Below are positions 24,001 through 37,327 of a stretch of 64,000 nucleotides of DNA, piece after piece. Both the position numbers and the translations under genes were made by a program. Each line of letters begins with the position of its first letter. Position 1 is the first letter of the stretch. A model generated the notes under the pieces. That model had not been told where the DNA came from, ran no database searches, and saw only the letters and a program-made list of their open reading frames with translations. Source of the stretch: Trichinella spiralis. Taxonomy: Eukaryota > Nematoda > Enoplea > Trichinellida > Trichinellidae. The stretch is taken from positions 5,170,395-5,234,394 of the forward strand of contig CM012953.1 of assembly GCA_000181795.3 (NCBI GenBank), written 5' to 3'.

Positions 24001-27000
24001 ACCACTTCAACATTTTCTTTTACTTCACACCGCGACATTTGCCTGTTGCAATTGGAAATAGAAGAAAATTGAAAATGATTGATCATGCCTCCCCTTTATT
24101 CTCTCTCTCTCTTTTACTATCAAAGTATTCCGCTTACTTGCTACAAATGCTGTAATAAAAATTTAACGACTGAAGTGCAGAAAAAGCTATTAAAATTTTC
24201 GCAACAACTGTTGCGTCTGTCCTTCACACTATTTTTCTCCTAAAGCGCAAAAAAAAGACTACAAATAATTTATACGTCGCTAATTGTGCAATTCAATTTG
24301 AAAATTCTCTTTTACACATCTATTAATTAATAAATATTAAATACAGACTATATCTAAACTTACAGTTCTCTTTGTCAATTATTAAATAAGCATTGCACTA
24401 GTAGGGATGAAACAATTCTCATTCAAAATATGAAATTTTTTAAAATTTGAAAAGCGACTATAACTGAGGCAAAGCATGAGACTGCAACACATAACTAATA
24501 GATAGATGAATAACTTTATGCCTCGTTTCACGTTTCACAAATAACAAAAACACAATGCGTTTTATTTAAAAAAATTTTTTTGTTGTTATTCTGATTTGTT
24601 TTTTAGATAATAAAATATCATTGTAAAAGAAAATTGAAATAAAAATGCCACATTGATTAAACATAAAACAAAACGTACAAAAAGCACAAAGCTTTTTATT
24701 AGTATAAGCAAAATGGAAAAACATTCATCTAGAAACATCACAACCAAATGCATTGATATAAATTGTATTTTGTGAAAAAAAGCCAAATACAAATACATTA
24801 CATTCTATAAATAAAAACAAGAAATCAAAATCCAAACTCAGATGAATCTTTTAATTGTAAATTTTGCATTTTAGAATATCGCGCACAACTTTCTAAAGTC
24901 TGCATGTACATATTTTTCACACGTCACTTACAGCGTCAAGGGCAAATATTGATAACATGAACAGCCTCTTCATCGTTACTTGTTCGAGAAATGACAGTAC
25001 AACAACTTGTGAACCAAAAAATTCAATGAATCATTTTTATCAATACAGCAGTAGCAGCAGCAATTCAACTATTAATTTATATTATTAAAGCAAACTAAAC
25101 ATGCAAATATATCGCACAAAAAGCAAGCTAACAGATCAATTTGAAAATTTGTTAATTTTTACTAATGGGTTTCTAATTTTTTTCAATATTAAATTCTAAT
25201 TGATTTTTCTCGATTGTACTCGCATCAACCGCAGCATAAAAGCTTGCAGAATGGAAAATTTTTATTTTCCAAAACCAACTACTAAAGCTACACATTATTT
25301 TATTATGCAATGATAGATGATGTACAACGTGATTTCTTATTTTGCACAAATGCAATACGCAATTTTGCAAATGTTTGTGTGCAATGCAAAATACGATTCA
25401 AGTAAATTTCCAAATAAAATTTAAATTTTCACTCATGTAGTTAGTAGTTGCATTGATTGGAAAATATTTTACTCGTGATTAAGAGTTTAAGCAGTGGAAG
25501 CTCATGTTATCAAGAAATCTAATCCAAACTTCTCTGTATTGATTGACGATGATGTTATAGTTGTGCAAATATCAAATTCAGTGAATAAATTCATATTTTT
25601 TCTATTAATAATTCAATCTATACTGACTGTTTTCAACTTTTTCAATCTTACACAAGACAATATTCACAACATAAGAGTACATACCTCAAATCATCCAGTT
25701 CATAAAAGAGTCCTTCTTTGCCTGGATTTTGGATGTAAATTTTGACAAAACTTGACGTCACATAGTCACGACTGATGGAATCAGAAAACGTGTGCAAGAA
25801 CAGTTCTCGAATATCATCCAAATAACGCAGGTCGTCCGGCAGCGTGGCTCGCTTTGTCTCATCTTTGAATTGAAGAAAAACTTGGCCTGAAACAGAAATA
25901 CTGCAAACATACGTGTCCAGGCAAGGTAAAATAGCTGTGCAACAAGAGTATTTGGTTTTATTTATTTCCAACTGGCTGCAGCAAATTTATTCTTATTACT
26001 GGGTTACGCAAACTTGCAGAAGCAGCAGTAGAAGCAACAGCAGGTTGGTCGGATTGCAAATATGCACAAAATAATAAAGCAACAACAGCATTCGTCCAAA
26101 GTTTTTATAATCCGCAAAAGTTGGATTTTAACATTGTTTGAATTTTAATTTTCATAATTTTTACGAGAAAAAATAAAATGCAAAATATTTTCACTAGCTT
26201 TCAACTCTGCAAAAGTTCACCTACTACCTACCTCTCATCAAGTTAAACATTAACTGAAAATTGCAAATTAAACTGAAAATTTTCCAAACTAAAGCTTTGT
26301 TTAAATTAGTTTAAAAAAAATTAATTTTTTATATTTTTCCTACTATCCTAAAACAGCAACCTGTTTAGCTTGTTTTGACCAGTTTCGCATTCGAGAGCTT
26401 GCTTGCTTGCTTGCTCAATAAACAACGATACAGAAAAATCAAGCAAACATGTAAAACAATTTCAAATATTCCAACAAACAAATAACCCCACAGGCGTTGC
26501 ATGTCGTCATTAAAATGATAAAAATAAATGATAAAAAAATATTTTCCAACATAATCATGCTAATAATGCTTTACAGTAAGATATATCATGCATTTTGTAT
26601 TAATATCATGCTGCTGCTCATCATAGTAGCATACGAAGAAAAAATTTTCATAAATGAAACGAATTTACAATATGCAATTTCAATAATGCAAAGAATAAAC
26701 TTTATACCAAATGAATAAAATTATTTCATTTCAACGTAGAATTTTAAAATTTACAAGTATTTAATTCTTTTTGAAATTACTGTAAGCTATAGATGAAAAT
26801 AGCATAATACTGTTCGTGCAAAATTTTTTCTTTTTCAATTTATTCTATTAGAATACAGTTTATGAAATTTCAAAATTTTCTTCTAGTTGTTACTAAATAT
26901 AGAAGAAGAATATTTTAATCTTAGATCATCAATTAGCACTATTAAAATGAGTTGTACTGCAGAATTGTTGTTCTATATATTACGCAAGTCAGCTATTTAT

Positions 27001-28213
27001 TTTTTTAAGCAAATTAGTATAAATATTCAAAGGTTGTTTTTTCCTTTAATTTGTAGCAACTGTTTCTGTTTCAATACAAATAAGTGATCTAAATTTTTTC
27101 AGCATTTGCAAAAAAAAAGCAGCTATAAGCAATCAAAAAATGCAATTAAACTGCGCGAATAATGTGTACAAATTTACAAAGTCTATAAAGCTTCATTTAT
27201 TGCTAAATAAAATGATCATTAAACAAGAGAAAATTTTCATCTGCTGAAGAGACCAAATAAACATTTAGGAAACAAAATTCAATTCTTTAAAAAATCCTAC
27301 GCACAATGGCAGGCAGCCAGATGCGTTTTACACCTTCGAAGAAATTCTATTTATAATATATAAAATTGTGTGCTATTTATTCCATCAAGCATCGAACAGC
27401 AAGCAATAAAAGCTTTTTTCTTCTTATATATTATTCAAAGGAAGAAAATTAATCAGTGCAAAATTAAAATATTAATTTCATATTTTGAATATTTGTTAAT
27501 GTTTGTTTCTTCTTAAGTAAAAAAAAAATTAATAATTTATGCTCAAATTTTGTTATTGAAAGAAAGCTGTAAAAATCGAAATATAAGCTAAAGCCGTATA
27601 GCAAATTAAACTGATTACTTTTTAAATAATAATTATGTATACTAAAAGAGAAACTTTTTAGTATAATTTAAAAAAAAAGAAAATATTAAACATTTGAAAT
27701 TTGATTTACAAACGAATTTCAATAAGATCACAGTTTACAAGTTCTATTTGGTGAAATATTAAAAAATTAACGCTTCTTACGTGAATCACATCCAACACCG
27801 TTGAAAGCACCGTACGGATTGACGAGCATATTTGTATAATTGCCACTGCTGGTACGGCATCGACTGTTTCGTTTTGAACGCATACCAGTTGTACAAGAAG
27901 TCTCTACTTCGGACATAATTCCTTCATCTTCATCGTCCGCTTTATTATATTTGAGCAGATTTGATTTTTTCCAAATTCCACGTTGCTGCTTTTGTAATGG
28001 TTGTTGTTGTTCCTGAAATGTTTGAACTTGTACAAAATGATAAAAATTTAAATTTAAATTTAAACCAAAAACAAACCTTATTCTCAGAACATTCATTGTC
28101 GGTGAACGTTTCCGACTGAGCAAGTGGTACGGCAAAATTTCGCCTTCCAGGTGGAACATTGTTCTCGGTATGTTTTCTTTGACACTGACGTGCATGAAGA
28201 AGTGTAGATGAAT
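18059..28213 (-). CDS. p140Cap/SKT (SRCIN1/KIAA1217) family AIP3-domain scaffold, 5' incomplete
   Basis: Fourteen minus-strand exons join in phase to at least 1055 aa: 28213-28077, 28012-27781, 25886-25685, 21969-21896, 21830-21405, 21101-20978, 20923-20703, 20642-20422, 20355-20216, 19972-19842, 19784-19709, 19650-19567, 19510-19363, 19009-18059. The AIP3/Bud6-like N-terminal unit includes ETKRATLPDDL and KIYIQNPGKEGLFYEL. Next come Ser-rich exons with GTLPNKPG and SRSGSVTPIIDEE, then MEKQLTNLSNLVHSAL, long coiled coils, DFPVLEDRLKW and FLKEEPFRLNAALKRCKKLT, all hallmarks of p140Cap/SKT. Two proline runs in the last exon (PPPPPPPPPRTS, KMKPPPPPPPPRD) could bind SH3 or EVH1 domains. Family members regulate Src, cortactin and actin. 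SRCIN1 and KIAA1217 are paralogues, so neither symbol is assigned. The first exon found needs one base from an upstream exon, so the start lies beyond 28213. Confidence 0.85.
21970..25684 (-). other. Large intron of the p140Cap/SKT gene
   Basis: A 3.7-kb AT-rich intron splitting the AIP3-like unit between YELDDL and SDINEGS. A small GC-richer open patch near 23370-23660 on the plus strand is unexplained. The rest is homopolymer-rich with no gene. Confidence 0.7.
25887..27780 (-). other. Intron of the p140Cap/SKT gene
   Basis: A 1.9-kb AT-rich intron with a short GCTTGC array near 26396-26414. No coding feature was recognised. Confidence 0.65.
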
Positions 28214-28499
28214 CTGAAAAAAAATATTTCATATTTTATTCTGAAACAAAATACTCACTAAGCTGGAGGTATGAAAGAGAATAGGTGCTGTGCTTACTTT
28301 TTGGTTGCAAAAATTTGAATACATTTTTCAGTGGCATTTATAAACGTGAGAGAAATAAGCGAGTGAGAGGGAAGAAAGAGAAGATCAGAAGAGGGAAAAG
28401 AAAAAAAATGAAATGAAATAAAAAAGGCACTTTGAAAAGTTTGAGAAAGATGTAAATGGATAGCCGAATAGCAGAAGAAATGCAATTGGCCAGTGGGGC

Positions 28500-28765
28500 T
28501 TGATCAACAGGAGGTGGTGGAGGAGGAGGAGGAGGCTTGGCAATTTTTAGAGACCGCAAACCGCCGCCGAGAAGCCGTCGTCAGCTTGGCCTGGACGATG
28601 ATTGTTAGCATCTAGCTAGCTATTCGGCACATGACACCGATGGGCCTTCCTTCGATCAACCAAAAGCGTAAATTCTTTTCCAACGTCGGAAACAACAACT
28701 GGCAAATGCCGCCAACATTATATTCTTTTGCTGCTTGCTGCTGCTGCTGCTGCTGCTGCTGCTTT
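28500..28765. other. GC-richer island upstream of the p140Cap/SKT exons
   Basis: A local GC rise contains a GGA/CCT run near 28508-28535, GCCGCCG motifs and a CTG run at 28737-28763. On the minus strand one frame reads a nine-proline tract, but a stop lies just upstream with no ATG or good acceptor between. It could be a promoter or untranslated first exon of the minus-strand gene. Transcript evidence is needed to decide. Confidence 0.3.
28737..28763. repeat. (CTG)n microsatellite
   Basis: CTG units upstream of the p140Cap/SKT exons, with one imperfect unit. Confidence 0.85.
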
Positions 28766-31700
28766 TCCTTCTATCACCACCATCACTACCACCACTATCG
28801 TGTTTGTTGCTTCTCTATTCCTCAGCAATTACTCCTGCTGCTAATGCTTAATGCTAATTATAATGCTCATGTGCTTGCGCAGAGAGATTTCTTTGCACCC
28901 TCGCAACAAACAATAATTATATATACCTCACATTTAAACTTTTTTTCCCTTTTTATCTCTTCTCTTTGTGTAAGATACTTTACGGTTCATACCACTGAAT
29001 CTGTTCTTGACAAAACAGCACGTATTTTCCAAAAAAAATTAAAAATAAGTAAATCAACTTCACGACATATATATATGCATATACATGCATGCAGCTGTCT
29101 GTTGACCTGTATGTAGATCTCAACAGCTAAAATTCAGAACCAATTTAATAAACTTACTTTTTTATATTTTTAAAAAGAATTTTTTTTGAAAAATTACATA
29201 TCACAATAGTATTACTTGTTACAGAAAATAATTGGGTTTTGCACAAAATGTTCTAAGACGAAACTATTGAAATCATTTTTTTTGTCATTCCAATTGAAAT
29301 TAAAAAAAATTTTAATAGGCTATTCATAAAAATAGACTTTCATTAGTGAAAAAAAGCTCATTTGTTGTAGTGCAACATCCAGTAAGGAGATGCTAAAATA
29401 AGATGTTAATGAAGCACATGTACCCAAATTGAAAAAATAATTTGTCATCTTTTGAAACATTTTTAGGAAATTTAGCTATATTATAGCTCTTTATTTTTTT
29501 ACATTGCATCACAAATATTGATAATTTGGACACTGCTGTACCAAATAAACAAAAGAGGATTTTCATTGAAGCTAATTTGAAATAAAAATGAAATTTTTTG
29601 TTCGAATTATTTCATTTCATTTTATTATTCGTCTCTTTATTCGTAGCTGTAATTTTCGATGATCCTTCTACATCTACAGTCAACTGAACAAAGCTACTCG
29701 AAGAAAATTTGTTAAAATTGTAATAAAACCCAAAACTCACATCATATGAAATGTTTTATTTAAAAAAAATGCATTATAACAAATATTTATAAATATTATG
29801 CGCTTTTAAAACATCTGCTCTTAATATTTATAAATGAATGAAGTACTCATTTATCACAAACTTTGAAATGAAAAATTTTGATTTTACGTTGATAAAATCT
29901 GAATATCATTTTGCATGTATAAATAATAACTGAAATAAATTAAAGAATGACAATTCTTAAAAACGCACTTTTACTCTGGTTTGAGCATTTGCATATTATA
30001 TATTTATATTATCAGATGGAACATTTTAATATTTGAATTTACTTTTCAATGTCATGTAAAAATATATTCATCCCATAGCTTTCAGTTGTGTGCACTAATA
30101 AGTGATAAACATTGGTTTGTTTATTATTCGACTACATTAATTTCACTTTCATATTGAAAAATCATATTCATGCGTTAAAAATTTATTTAAGCAGCCCTAA
30201 TCAGGTGATTAATTGCAATTGCAGAAAAAGTTAATGCAAAACTGTTTTGGCTTCTGAATATAAAAAAAACACTTCAAAAGAAAATAAGCTTTAAAATAAT
30301 TTTTAAAATTTGTATTGCTTTTTCAAATTATCAATTTTATCAATGTAATATTTTTCAACATTTTCAAACATCAAAAATCTAAAAAGCGGGAAAAATGTAA
30401 TTTACGTCGCACGTTATAACAAAGTGAACAATTATAAAATTAATAAAATAAATTGATGTCAGAAAAATTTTATTTCATTTATCTTTATTTAAGTGTGATT
30501 GTCATTTTATTACAAACGTTTTTTAGAAAAAATTATCATTTGACTAGTCAAAAATTCGAATTATCAAAAAATCAAAAATGTTCAACTGTTTCGATTAAAA
30601 ATGCTTCAAAGATCAACATAACTAATAAACGCATGCTTTGTGCTTATCTGTTTATGTTTTTTAAAAATTGTTTTCATTTTCATTTAACATTGTTGTTGTT
30701 TTGTGTAGGAAAAAAAATTCTGAGAATTACTTTAAAATAAAATTAGATACAAATATTTTTTTTCTAATATTCCCCTATTTTTATGTGCACAGATGGATAA
30801 AACCCCACTGATTCTTGCAGGAATGTAAATATATAATAATAAACATTGATCATGCTGTTTCCACTAGTAAAAAGATAACGTTTGCTGTATTATTCTTTTA
30901 TTTTTTATTCTTTAATATTTAAGCTAATTTTAGCATATGCAAACTGTTCATTTACATACTGATTTATTATTTTTTGAAAATAACGTCCGTACTGTAAGTT
31001 TAAAACTGCCCAAAAATTCAATTTTAAAAGTCAAATTTAAATTAAATAAAAAAACAAAAGCAAGCTAAATTTAAAATAAATGAATAATAGCGTAATAACA
31101 ATAAAAATTGCGCCATGAAATATTCTTTTTTTAACTGTTCATAGGCTTCCTGTTGTTTTTGCTTACGCTCTGCCCCATGATGACGATAATGATATTGATA
31201 GTCATAAAATTAATCCATTTCTTCAACGCGAATTTCTTCAATCCAACAACTGTTGTAATTTATTATAATAATAAAAAAAGTAATAAAATATACATAAATT
31301 AATTTCAAATGCTCCGCTTGAAATACTTTTTTTGAACTATTGATATCTGTCAAAGAAAGGCAGATGTAATAAGCTGTAACAGGTTGAAAAGTATTGCACT
31401 GAGTAGATTTTGCTGACAAGGAAATATGCCAATGCCTATTTCTCTACGCAAAAATTATTTTTCCCCCGTACGTTCACCAAACATAACATAAAATAATTTA
31501 CAATAATACACTATGTAAATTTTACATTATTTAAATTTTAACGTTAATTTAAACTGTTTTCTTTCTTGTTTGTTTGCAGTTGCTGTTGTTGTTGTTGTTT
31601 TCGACGAAAACTGAATAATAAAATAAAACATGAAAAATGTAAAACACTTTCAATAATTTAAAACAGTAATAATTTATCCCAACTCACTTTGCCATCTGTT

Positions 31701-34700
31701 AAAAATAAATTTAATCCATGATAATTTGGATACTTTTCAATTTTCTATCAGTCAGTGTTCATATGCAAATATAACGTCACGAATATCAAAGCACCGATAT
31801 TTCTGTGCAATTTTCATTTAATAATAATAATAATAATAATTTTTCTACTATTTAATAAATTTTAAATATTTCTGACACCTTTGAAGTACTTCATACTGTA
31901 CTGTTTTTTAAAAAAGTTTATTCCAAATGTGAATTGCTTACAAAAAATCAATTTGTTTTTATTTTTGACTGAATTTTGCAGTTTTATTTATTTCAAATCA
32001 TGTTAAAGTTGATTTTCAAATGTAATAGCAAACAAATAAATATATAAACTAAGCTAATCAACCAATTATGAAAATAAGTTTGTAAATGGTTAGTGTTAGT
32101 GTTAAACAATAAATAGGGTTAAGAAATTTTTTCATTTTCAAATAAATTTTCACATAAATTTAAACATTCATTGAAACACAGCCTGCATTATTTTGAACTC
32201 TCAACTTTACTAGCATTTGCATGCGCACCACGCGTTTTTCTACATTGTTGTGTATGTTATATCAGTACCAATTGTAACAACTTTACGTATATATTAAAAG
32301 AACGACAAACTTGGGAAACAGCTTTGCTCAGCCTAGCATATGACATCAAACCTAAAGCCTAATCGAAATAATTTTCCACCAAAGCACTTTCGGGGCACAA
32401 AATTTTCTAAACAACAATTAACGCTTAAAGTTTACGCTCGGTATCTTCTTTCAGTTAACTCTTCTGTGGAGTTAAATATTTGAATGGTAAGCTTGTTTAC
32501 TTTTAATTTGCTAAACATAAAAATTGATTAGTCATCTTCTCATAAACATTAACTTGCTTTCAATGGATATTCATATATCAGTGTAAATAACAGTAATAAA
32601 AATGTTTTGTAAATAACGTTCATTTTGGTAATGTTCCAGTTTTATATTTCATATTTTATTATTCTGTTTCATATATGTTGCACATTTCGAAACCAAGATG
32701 TGATGTTTACTGAAACATGACTATTTTTCAATTTGAAATTATTTGAAATAATAATATTTTAAATTGTATTATACAGTTAATAAATAGAAACCTTTTTCTT
32801 AATCACTTATTAGCCTCAAATACGATCTCAGTTAAGTCTTCAAAAGATCGAATCGATCGATGGTTTACTGTTTTTCACAGGTACTTGCATTGCATGTTTT
32901 TATAAAATAATTAATTATAACAATCAAATAAATAGTTTTTACTGTAAGTTTACTTTAATAAATGCATATTAATTTTATTTAAATGCATTATTTGATATGA
33001 TGAAATGGCAAATGACTGAAAACATATTGCATTAATCTCTACACATTGTAAAGTTAAATAATAGCATAAATTAGCTGATATTTTGTTTGTAGAACATTAA
33101 TATGCACATTTTCTTCTTAATGAAGTTCGAAATTTGTACTTTTACTTTTTATTTAAATTTACTTTTCTGTTTTAATGATTTTCACTTTATATGAAGTTGA
33201 ATTTGAAAGACGAGAATGATCAAGATGTGATTCAGCATAAAAACGATTCGTAATAGTGAAATTCACATCATTTGATAACGATGGTCTTTTTCATGGCAGA
33301 AACTACAGTGCAACTGGATTTCATTTTCAGTGAATATTTTTACAGTGATATACAGTGAATTTGAAAAAAAATTTATAAATGAAAATGATAACATTAAATT
33401 GTTCTATGCACTATAATTTTGTATTATATTTATTAATTTGATTTTTTTTAATTTTTAATATTGGCTATTTTATTTAACTTGTTAAAGCTTTTAACTGCTG
33501 CTATTGCTGCTGCTGCTGCAGCAAGTTCTACATTTTTTATAATAACAGTTGCGATTTCTTTTGAAATATCTTTGTGATAAAGTCACACCAACTACCAATC
33601 TTCAATTGTCACGGAGCAATGCCTAACATGAATTTTAAAGGGTTAAAATATTTTTATGCGCAAACAAAAAAAAAGCATAATGTCAATTGGTGAAATTTTG
33701 CTGTTAGCTTTAGACAATTATGGAATGGTACTTTTTTCCAGATTAAATATTTTCGTTTTTTAAAAAAAATATGTTGATATCTTTTTTGTAATTTATTACA
33801 ATTTCAAATTTGAAAATAAAATTCCATATTCAAATCTTTTTCTTACGATTATTTTAATTAGTGAAATTTTGCTTTTAATCTTCTACTGTCGCTTTCTTAC
33901 TTGATATCGATGTTTCACATTTAAACTTTATAGATTTTAATTAATCATAATTGTTGTATTCGATGAATAATTTGTTGAGTTTATTTTAAAATTTAAAGTT
34001 TAATTTCATTTTAAAATTTAAGACAGTAAATAAATTTTTGTCATTTTACAAATTTATAATTATCATGAAATGAATAATTAATGTTCAATGAAAGCCATTT
34101 CATTTGTAAATAGAATTTAAATTTTTTTTCTATTTTTCTGAAATATAAAAAGAAATGTTGTCCATTAATGTGTGTTGTTTAAAATGGTAAAATGAAATTT
34201 ATTTTCAACGATGACAATATTGAGCATTTTCTGTTACTTTTCATTTTTTTTCTGTTGCTGAATTCAAGCACATGAGCCAACAATGATTGCTAGATGAAAT
34301 GTTGCCCGTGTTGTCATTTCATCTAGCAACGCGTAAATTGAAGCTGCTGTTTGTGCTGTGATGATATGAAAGTATGAGGCACAAAAACTTTTCCATCCAG
34401 CTATACTGCTGCTACTGCTACTTTTGCTGATGCTTGTTTGCTTGCCCGCCTGCTTGCTTGCTTGATTGTTGAGGTTCATTTTTCCTGCTCGAATATTTTT
34501 CCACTATCAAGTGATACCGTTACTAAGGGTTCAATTTTGCAAATTTTTATTTGTCAATTTCAATGCCATTCGACTAAATATTATTATATACATGCAACCA
34601 ATTTTGCACAGTGTGCAATCGAAGCACCGGCCCGTTTAGCTGATCGATTTCAACTACTACAAGCTTGGCGCCGCCGCCGGACGCAAGCAGGGATGGCAAG

Positions 34701-34757
34701 TTTCGTTTCCAGGCTTTCTGTTCGATTCCACGTCGGAGGTCGACACTATTGACAAAG

Positions 34758-34787
34758 GCTAGCTATAGCTATATAGCTATAGCTAGC
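34758..34787. repeat. 30-bp perfect palindrome
   Basis: The 30 bases starting GCTAGCTATAGC equal their own reverse complement, with centre at 34772/34773. They are followed by GCTAGCC-type partial copies and a TTGC array. Confidence 0.9.
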
Positions 34788-34798
34788 TAGCCTAGCCG

Positions 34799-34822
34799 GC
34801 TGCTTGCTTGCTTGCTTGCTTG
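34799..34822. repeat. (TTGC)n tetranucleotide array
   Basis: About six TGCT/TTGC units. Similar arrays recur at 26396-26414, 34437-34463 and 37291-37327. Confidence 0.85.
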
Positions 34823-34880
34823 TGCCTATCTGTCTGTCCGTTTGTGCCTGGTTGCTTTTGCCCATTGCCGCTACTATTGC

Positions 34881-34950
34881 TTCTTCTTCTTCTTCTTCTT
34901 CTTCTTCTTCTATTGCCCGTGCTATACTACTCCTACTACTATTGCTGCTT

Positions 34951-34994
<44 letters not shown>

Positions 34995-34998
34995 TTTT
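34881..34998. repeat. (TTC)n then (GCT)n compound microsatellite
   Basis: A TTC run at 34881-34911 is followed after a short interruption by GCT/GTT units to about 34998. It makes repeat-encoded frames in all three forward registers. Confidence 0.85.
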
Positions 34999-35925
34999 GC
35001 TTTTGCTTCTGCTTAGTCATATAATAAGCTATAACCAATCCTTTTCGTTGGATCAAAACCACTGAGCTGTTAACAACAAAATGCAAGTTCTTTTTGATTT
35101 TGACGTCGTCATTTCAATTCACCCTGTCGTTTTCACTTTAAATTTCTTTCCATTCATTTTATAGATTCTCTTTACTGTTGTTGATTTTATTTCCTGTTCC
35201 TTTTACTGATTTATGCAAAACAGCACAACAGCAGCAGCAGCAGTAACAACAACAACAACAAAAGCAATGATAATAAAATTATACAAATTTTATTTAATAT
35301 GCATATTAAACTGTTTTTCTTTTTTGCTTTTTTCTCCCAAATTTTTTTAATGAAATATTTACTGAACAAAAAATACAATTATTGTACAAGAAGAAAAATT
35401 TTGAGAAAAAAGCACACAAAATTTTCATCACAACTGGTGGAATAGCTGTTTCGTTTTACATGCAAATCATTTATGTAATTAAGCATGCATTTTACATATC
35501 TACAGATAATTTAATTTTTGTGATTTTATCTGTTTGTCAACAAATTGTTTTACAAATTACCTCTTTTGTAAAATTTGAAATTGGCGTTGATTTGCAAATA
35601 TGCACAGTATTATTATTATTATTATTGAATACAATGATGATGAGAATGAATTAATAATAATAAATACAAAAGCCACACAATGGGCATATGTGTTGTTGTC
35701 GAAGAGCCCACAGCTCGATGGCATATAGGAGGAAGCGGAAGCATCTTCCACGTCACGTGCGGCGCGCAGGCCGGGCTCGCGACGCAATTCCAAAGCAGCT
35801 TTATTTTTGTTATGCGATATTTGCACGGGCTCTATGGCGGACCAGAGTGAGCTGGTGTTCCGCAACTGCTGGCGCCGCAGTCGGCACGACGGCCGGTGCT
35901 TTCAAGCACGAGAACATTCTCTCAC

Positions 35926-36090
35926 CACTCTCTCTCTCTCTCTCTTTTACTCTTTCATTCTCTCTCTTCCTCTATGCTTTTACCCTGCTATCATTCTCTG
36001 ACTCTCTTACTCTTGCTCTTGCTCTTTCCCTCTCTTTCTCTCTCTCTCTCTACTACTCCTCCTCCTCCTTCTCCTCCTCTTACTCTTCCA
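35926..36090. repeat. TC-rich polypyrimidine tract
   Basis: A CTCTCT/CTCCTC-rich strand-asymmetric stretch of about 165 bases on the plus strand. Confidence 0.75.
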
Positions 36091-37290
36091 TTCTCCTCAT
36101 TCGAACCCATTCCATCGACTTCTTTTAATATATCTTTTGCATTTGCTTTTTATTCACTCTCTTCATCATGCTTTTTGTAATGATAATATGATTACTTTGA
36201 AAAAAAATGGAAAAATCCACTCGTTATTTTGTAGCATGTATAATTTTCATTTTTCAATTTTAAATTGTTTTCAAGGTAGTTCTTATTTGGATGAGATAGA
36301 TTTTCCCTTTTCAAGGAAAACCGACGGCGCCCTTTTCTGCTAGGCACAAATGTTAGTGCAATCGATTTGCATCGACTTGGGAAATCTACGGAGAAGAGCC
36401 GCATTTTATTGACCTTATGATGATTTTTATTGTATCAGTTTTTCATGCTCTGCTTTATTATTATTATTATTATTATTAGCAGCAGCAGCAGCAGTTGTAG
36501 TAGTAGTAGTGGTAGTAGTAGTAAGATGATTTTCATACTTGTTCCACAGTTTTCAATGTTCCATGCATGGAAAAGTGCAACCAACATACGCCAAAGTGGT
36601 CGGTTTTGCCCAGTCAGTATAGTATTGGTTAAAGTTGTCAGTCAGTTTATTCAGTAGTCAATGTATTGAAGCAAGCGGTGAGTGATGAGAGTCCCCGAGT
36701 TGGTTGTTCAGTGTGAGCGTCTTTCTTCGGTGTTTTGCTCGCGCGTTCGTTCTTGATTATCTATCGACCGCGCCGTTACCATGAGGAGGAGCCGAGGCAA
36801 CAACAACCTGAACGCAGCGGAACGGCTAGACGCGGAAGCAACCGGACACAACTGTTGACGCTCAGCCGTGGAACCCGGCAGGGCCGGATTCCATCGATAG
36901 TCGATGGATGATGCATAAAGTGAAAAAAAACAGAATATGCTCTGCTTGGTGCGGCGGTGTCTGATTGCATTGTTCGCATGACGATTATGCAGACTCGTTT
37001 CGGATAGGTGCTCGCTTGCTTTTGCTTGCCTGCTTGGTTGGTTGGTTGGTTGGTATTGCTTGGTTTGCAGGAAGCGGGCAGCAGCCGCGGCAAGTCGCTT
37101 ACGTCCAAATTGTGAAGTGATGAGAAAGCAACAGCAAAATTGAGAACGAGAACTTCTCTTTGTCAAAAGTCGAACCCTGATCAGAAGATCTTCGGGTCGG
37201 AATTTATTTTTGAACCAACTCGGGCCAGTCTCCGTCACAACGTTTCACAACCGTGTGATGCGGCTTGCATGCTAGCCGGCTTGCCAGCTT

Positions 37291-37327
37291 ACTTGCTTGC
37301 ATGCTTGCTTGCTTGCTTGCTTGCTTG
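37291..37327. repeat. (TTGC)n tetranucleotide array
   Basis: About nine units with one ATGC variant, in a GC-richer island. Confidence 0.85.

Noticed and set aside
28338-28559. A minus-strand frame with a nine-proline run, tempting as an exon of the p140Cap/SKT gene
   Set aside because: A stop lies just upstream with no ATG and no credible acceptor between it and the proline run.
28631-29116. A 161-codon plus-strand frame with an ATG
   Set aside because: It is driven by CTG and CAC repeats (poly-Cys, poly-His, poly-Leu) and then AT-rich chance sequence; no splice or family support.
34705-34745. GTTCGATTCC, which looks like a tRNA B box
   Set aside because: No A box at the right distance and no acceptor stem or cloverleaf around it.
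34804-35065. Three overlapping plus-strand frames rich in Leu, Cys, Phe and Ala
   Set aside because: They arise from TTC and GCT microsatellites, which stay open in every register.
36708-37238. A 176-codon minus-strand frame in a GC island
   Set aside because: No ATG at a sensible place, no domain, and its composition mirrors the repeat content of the island.
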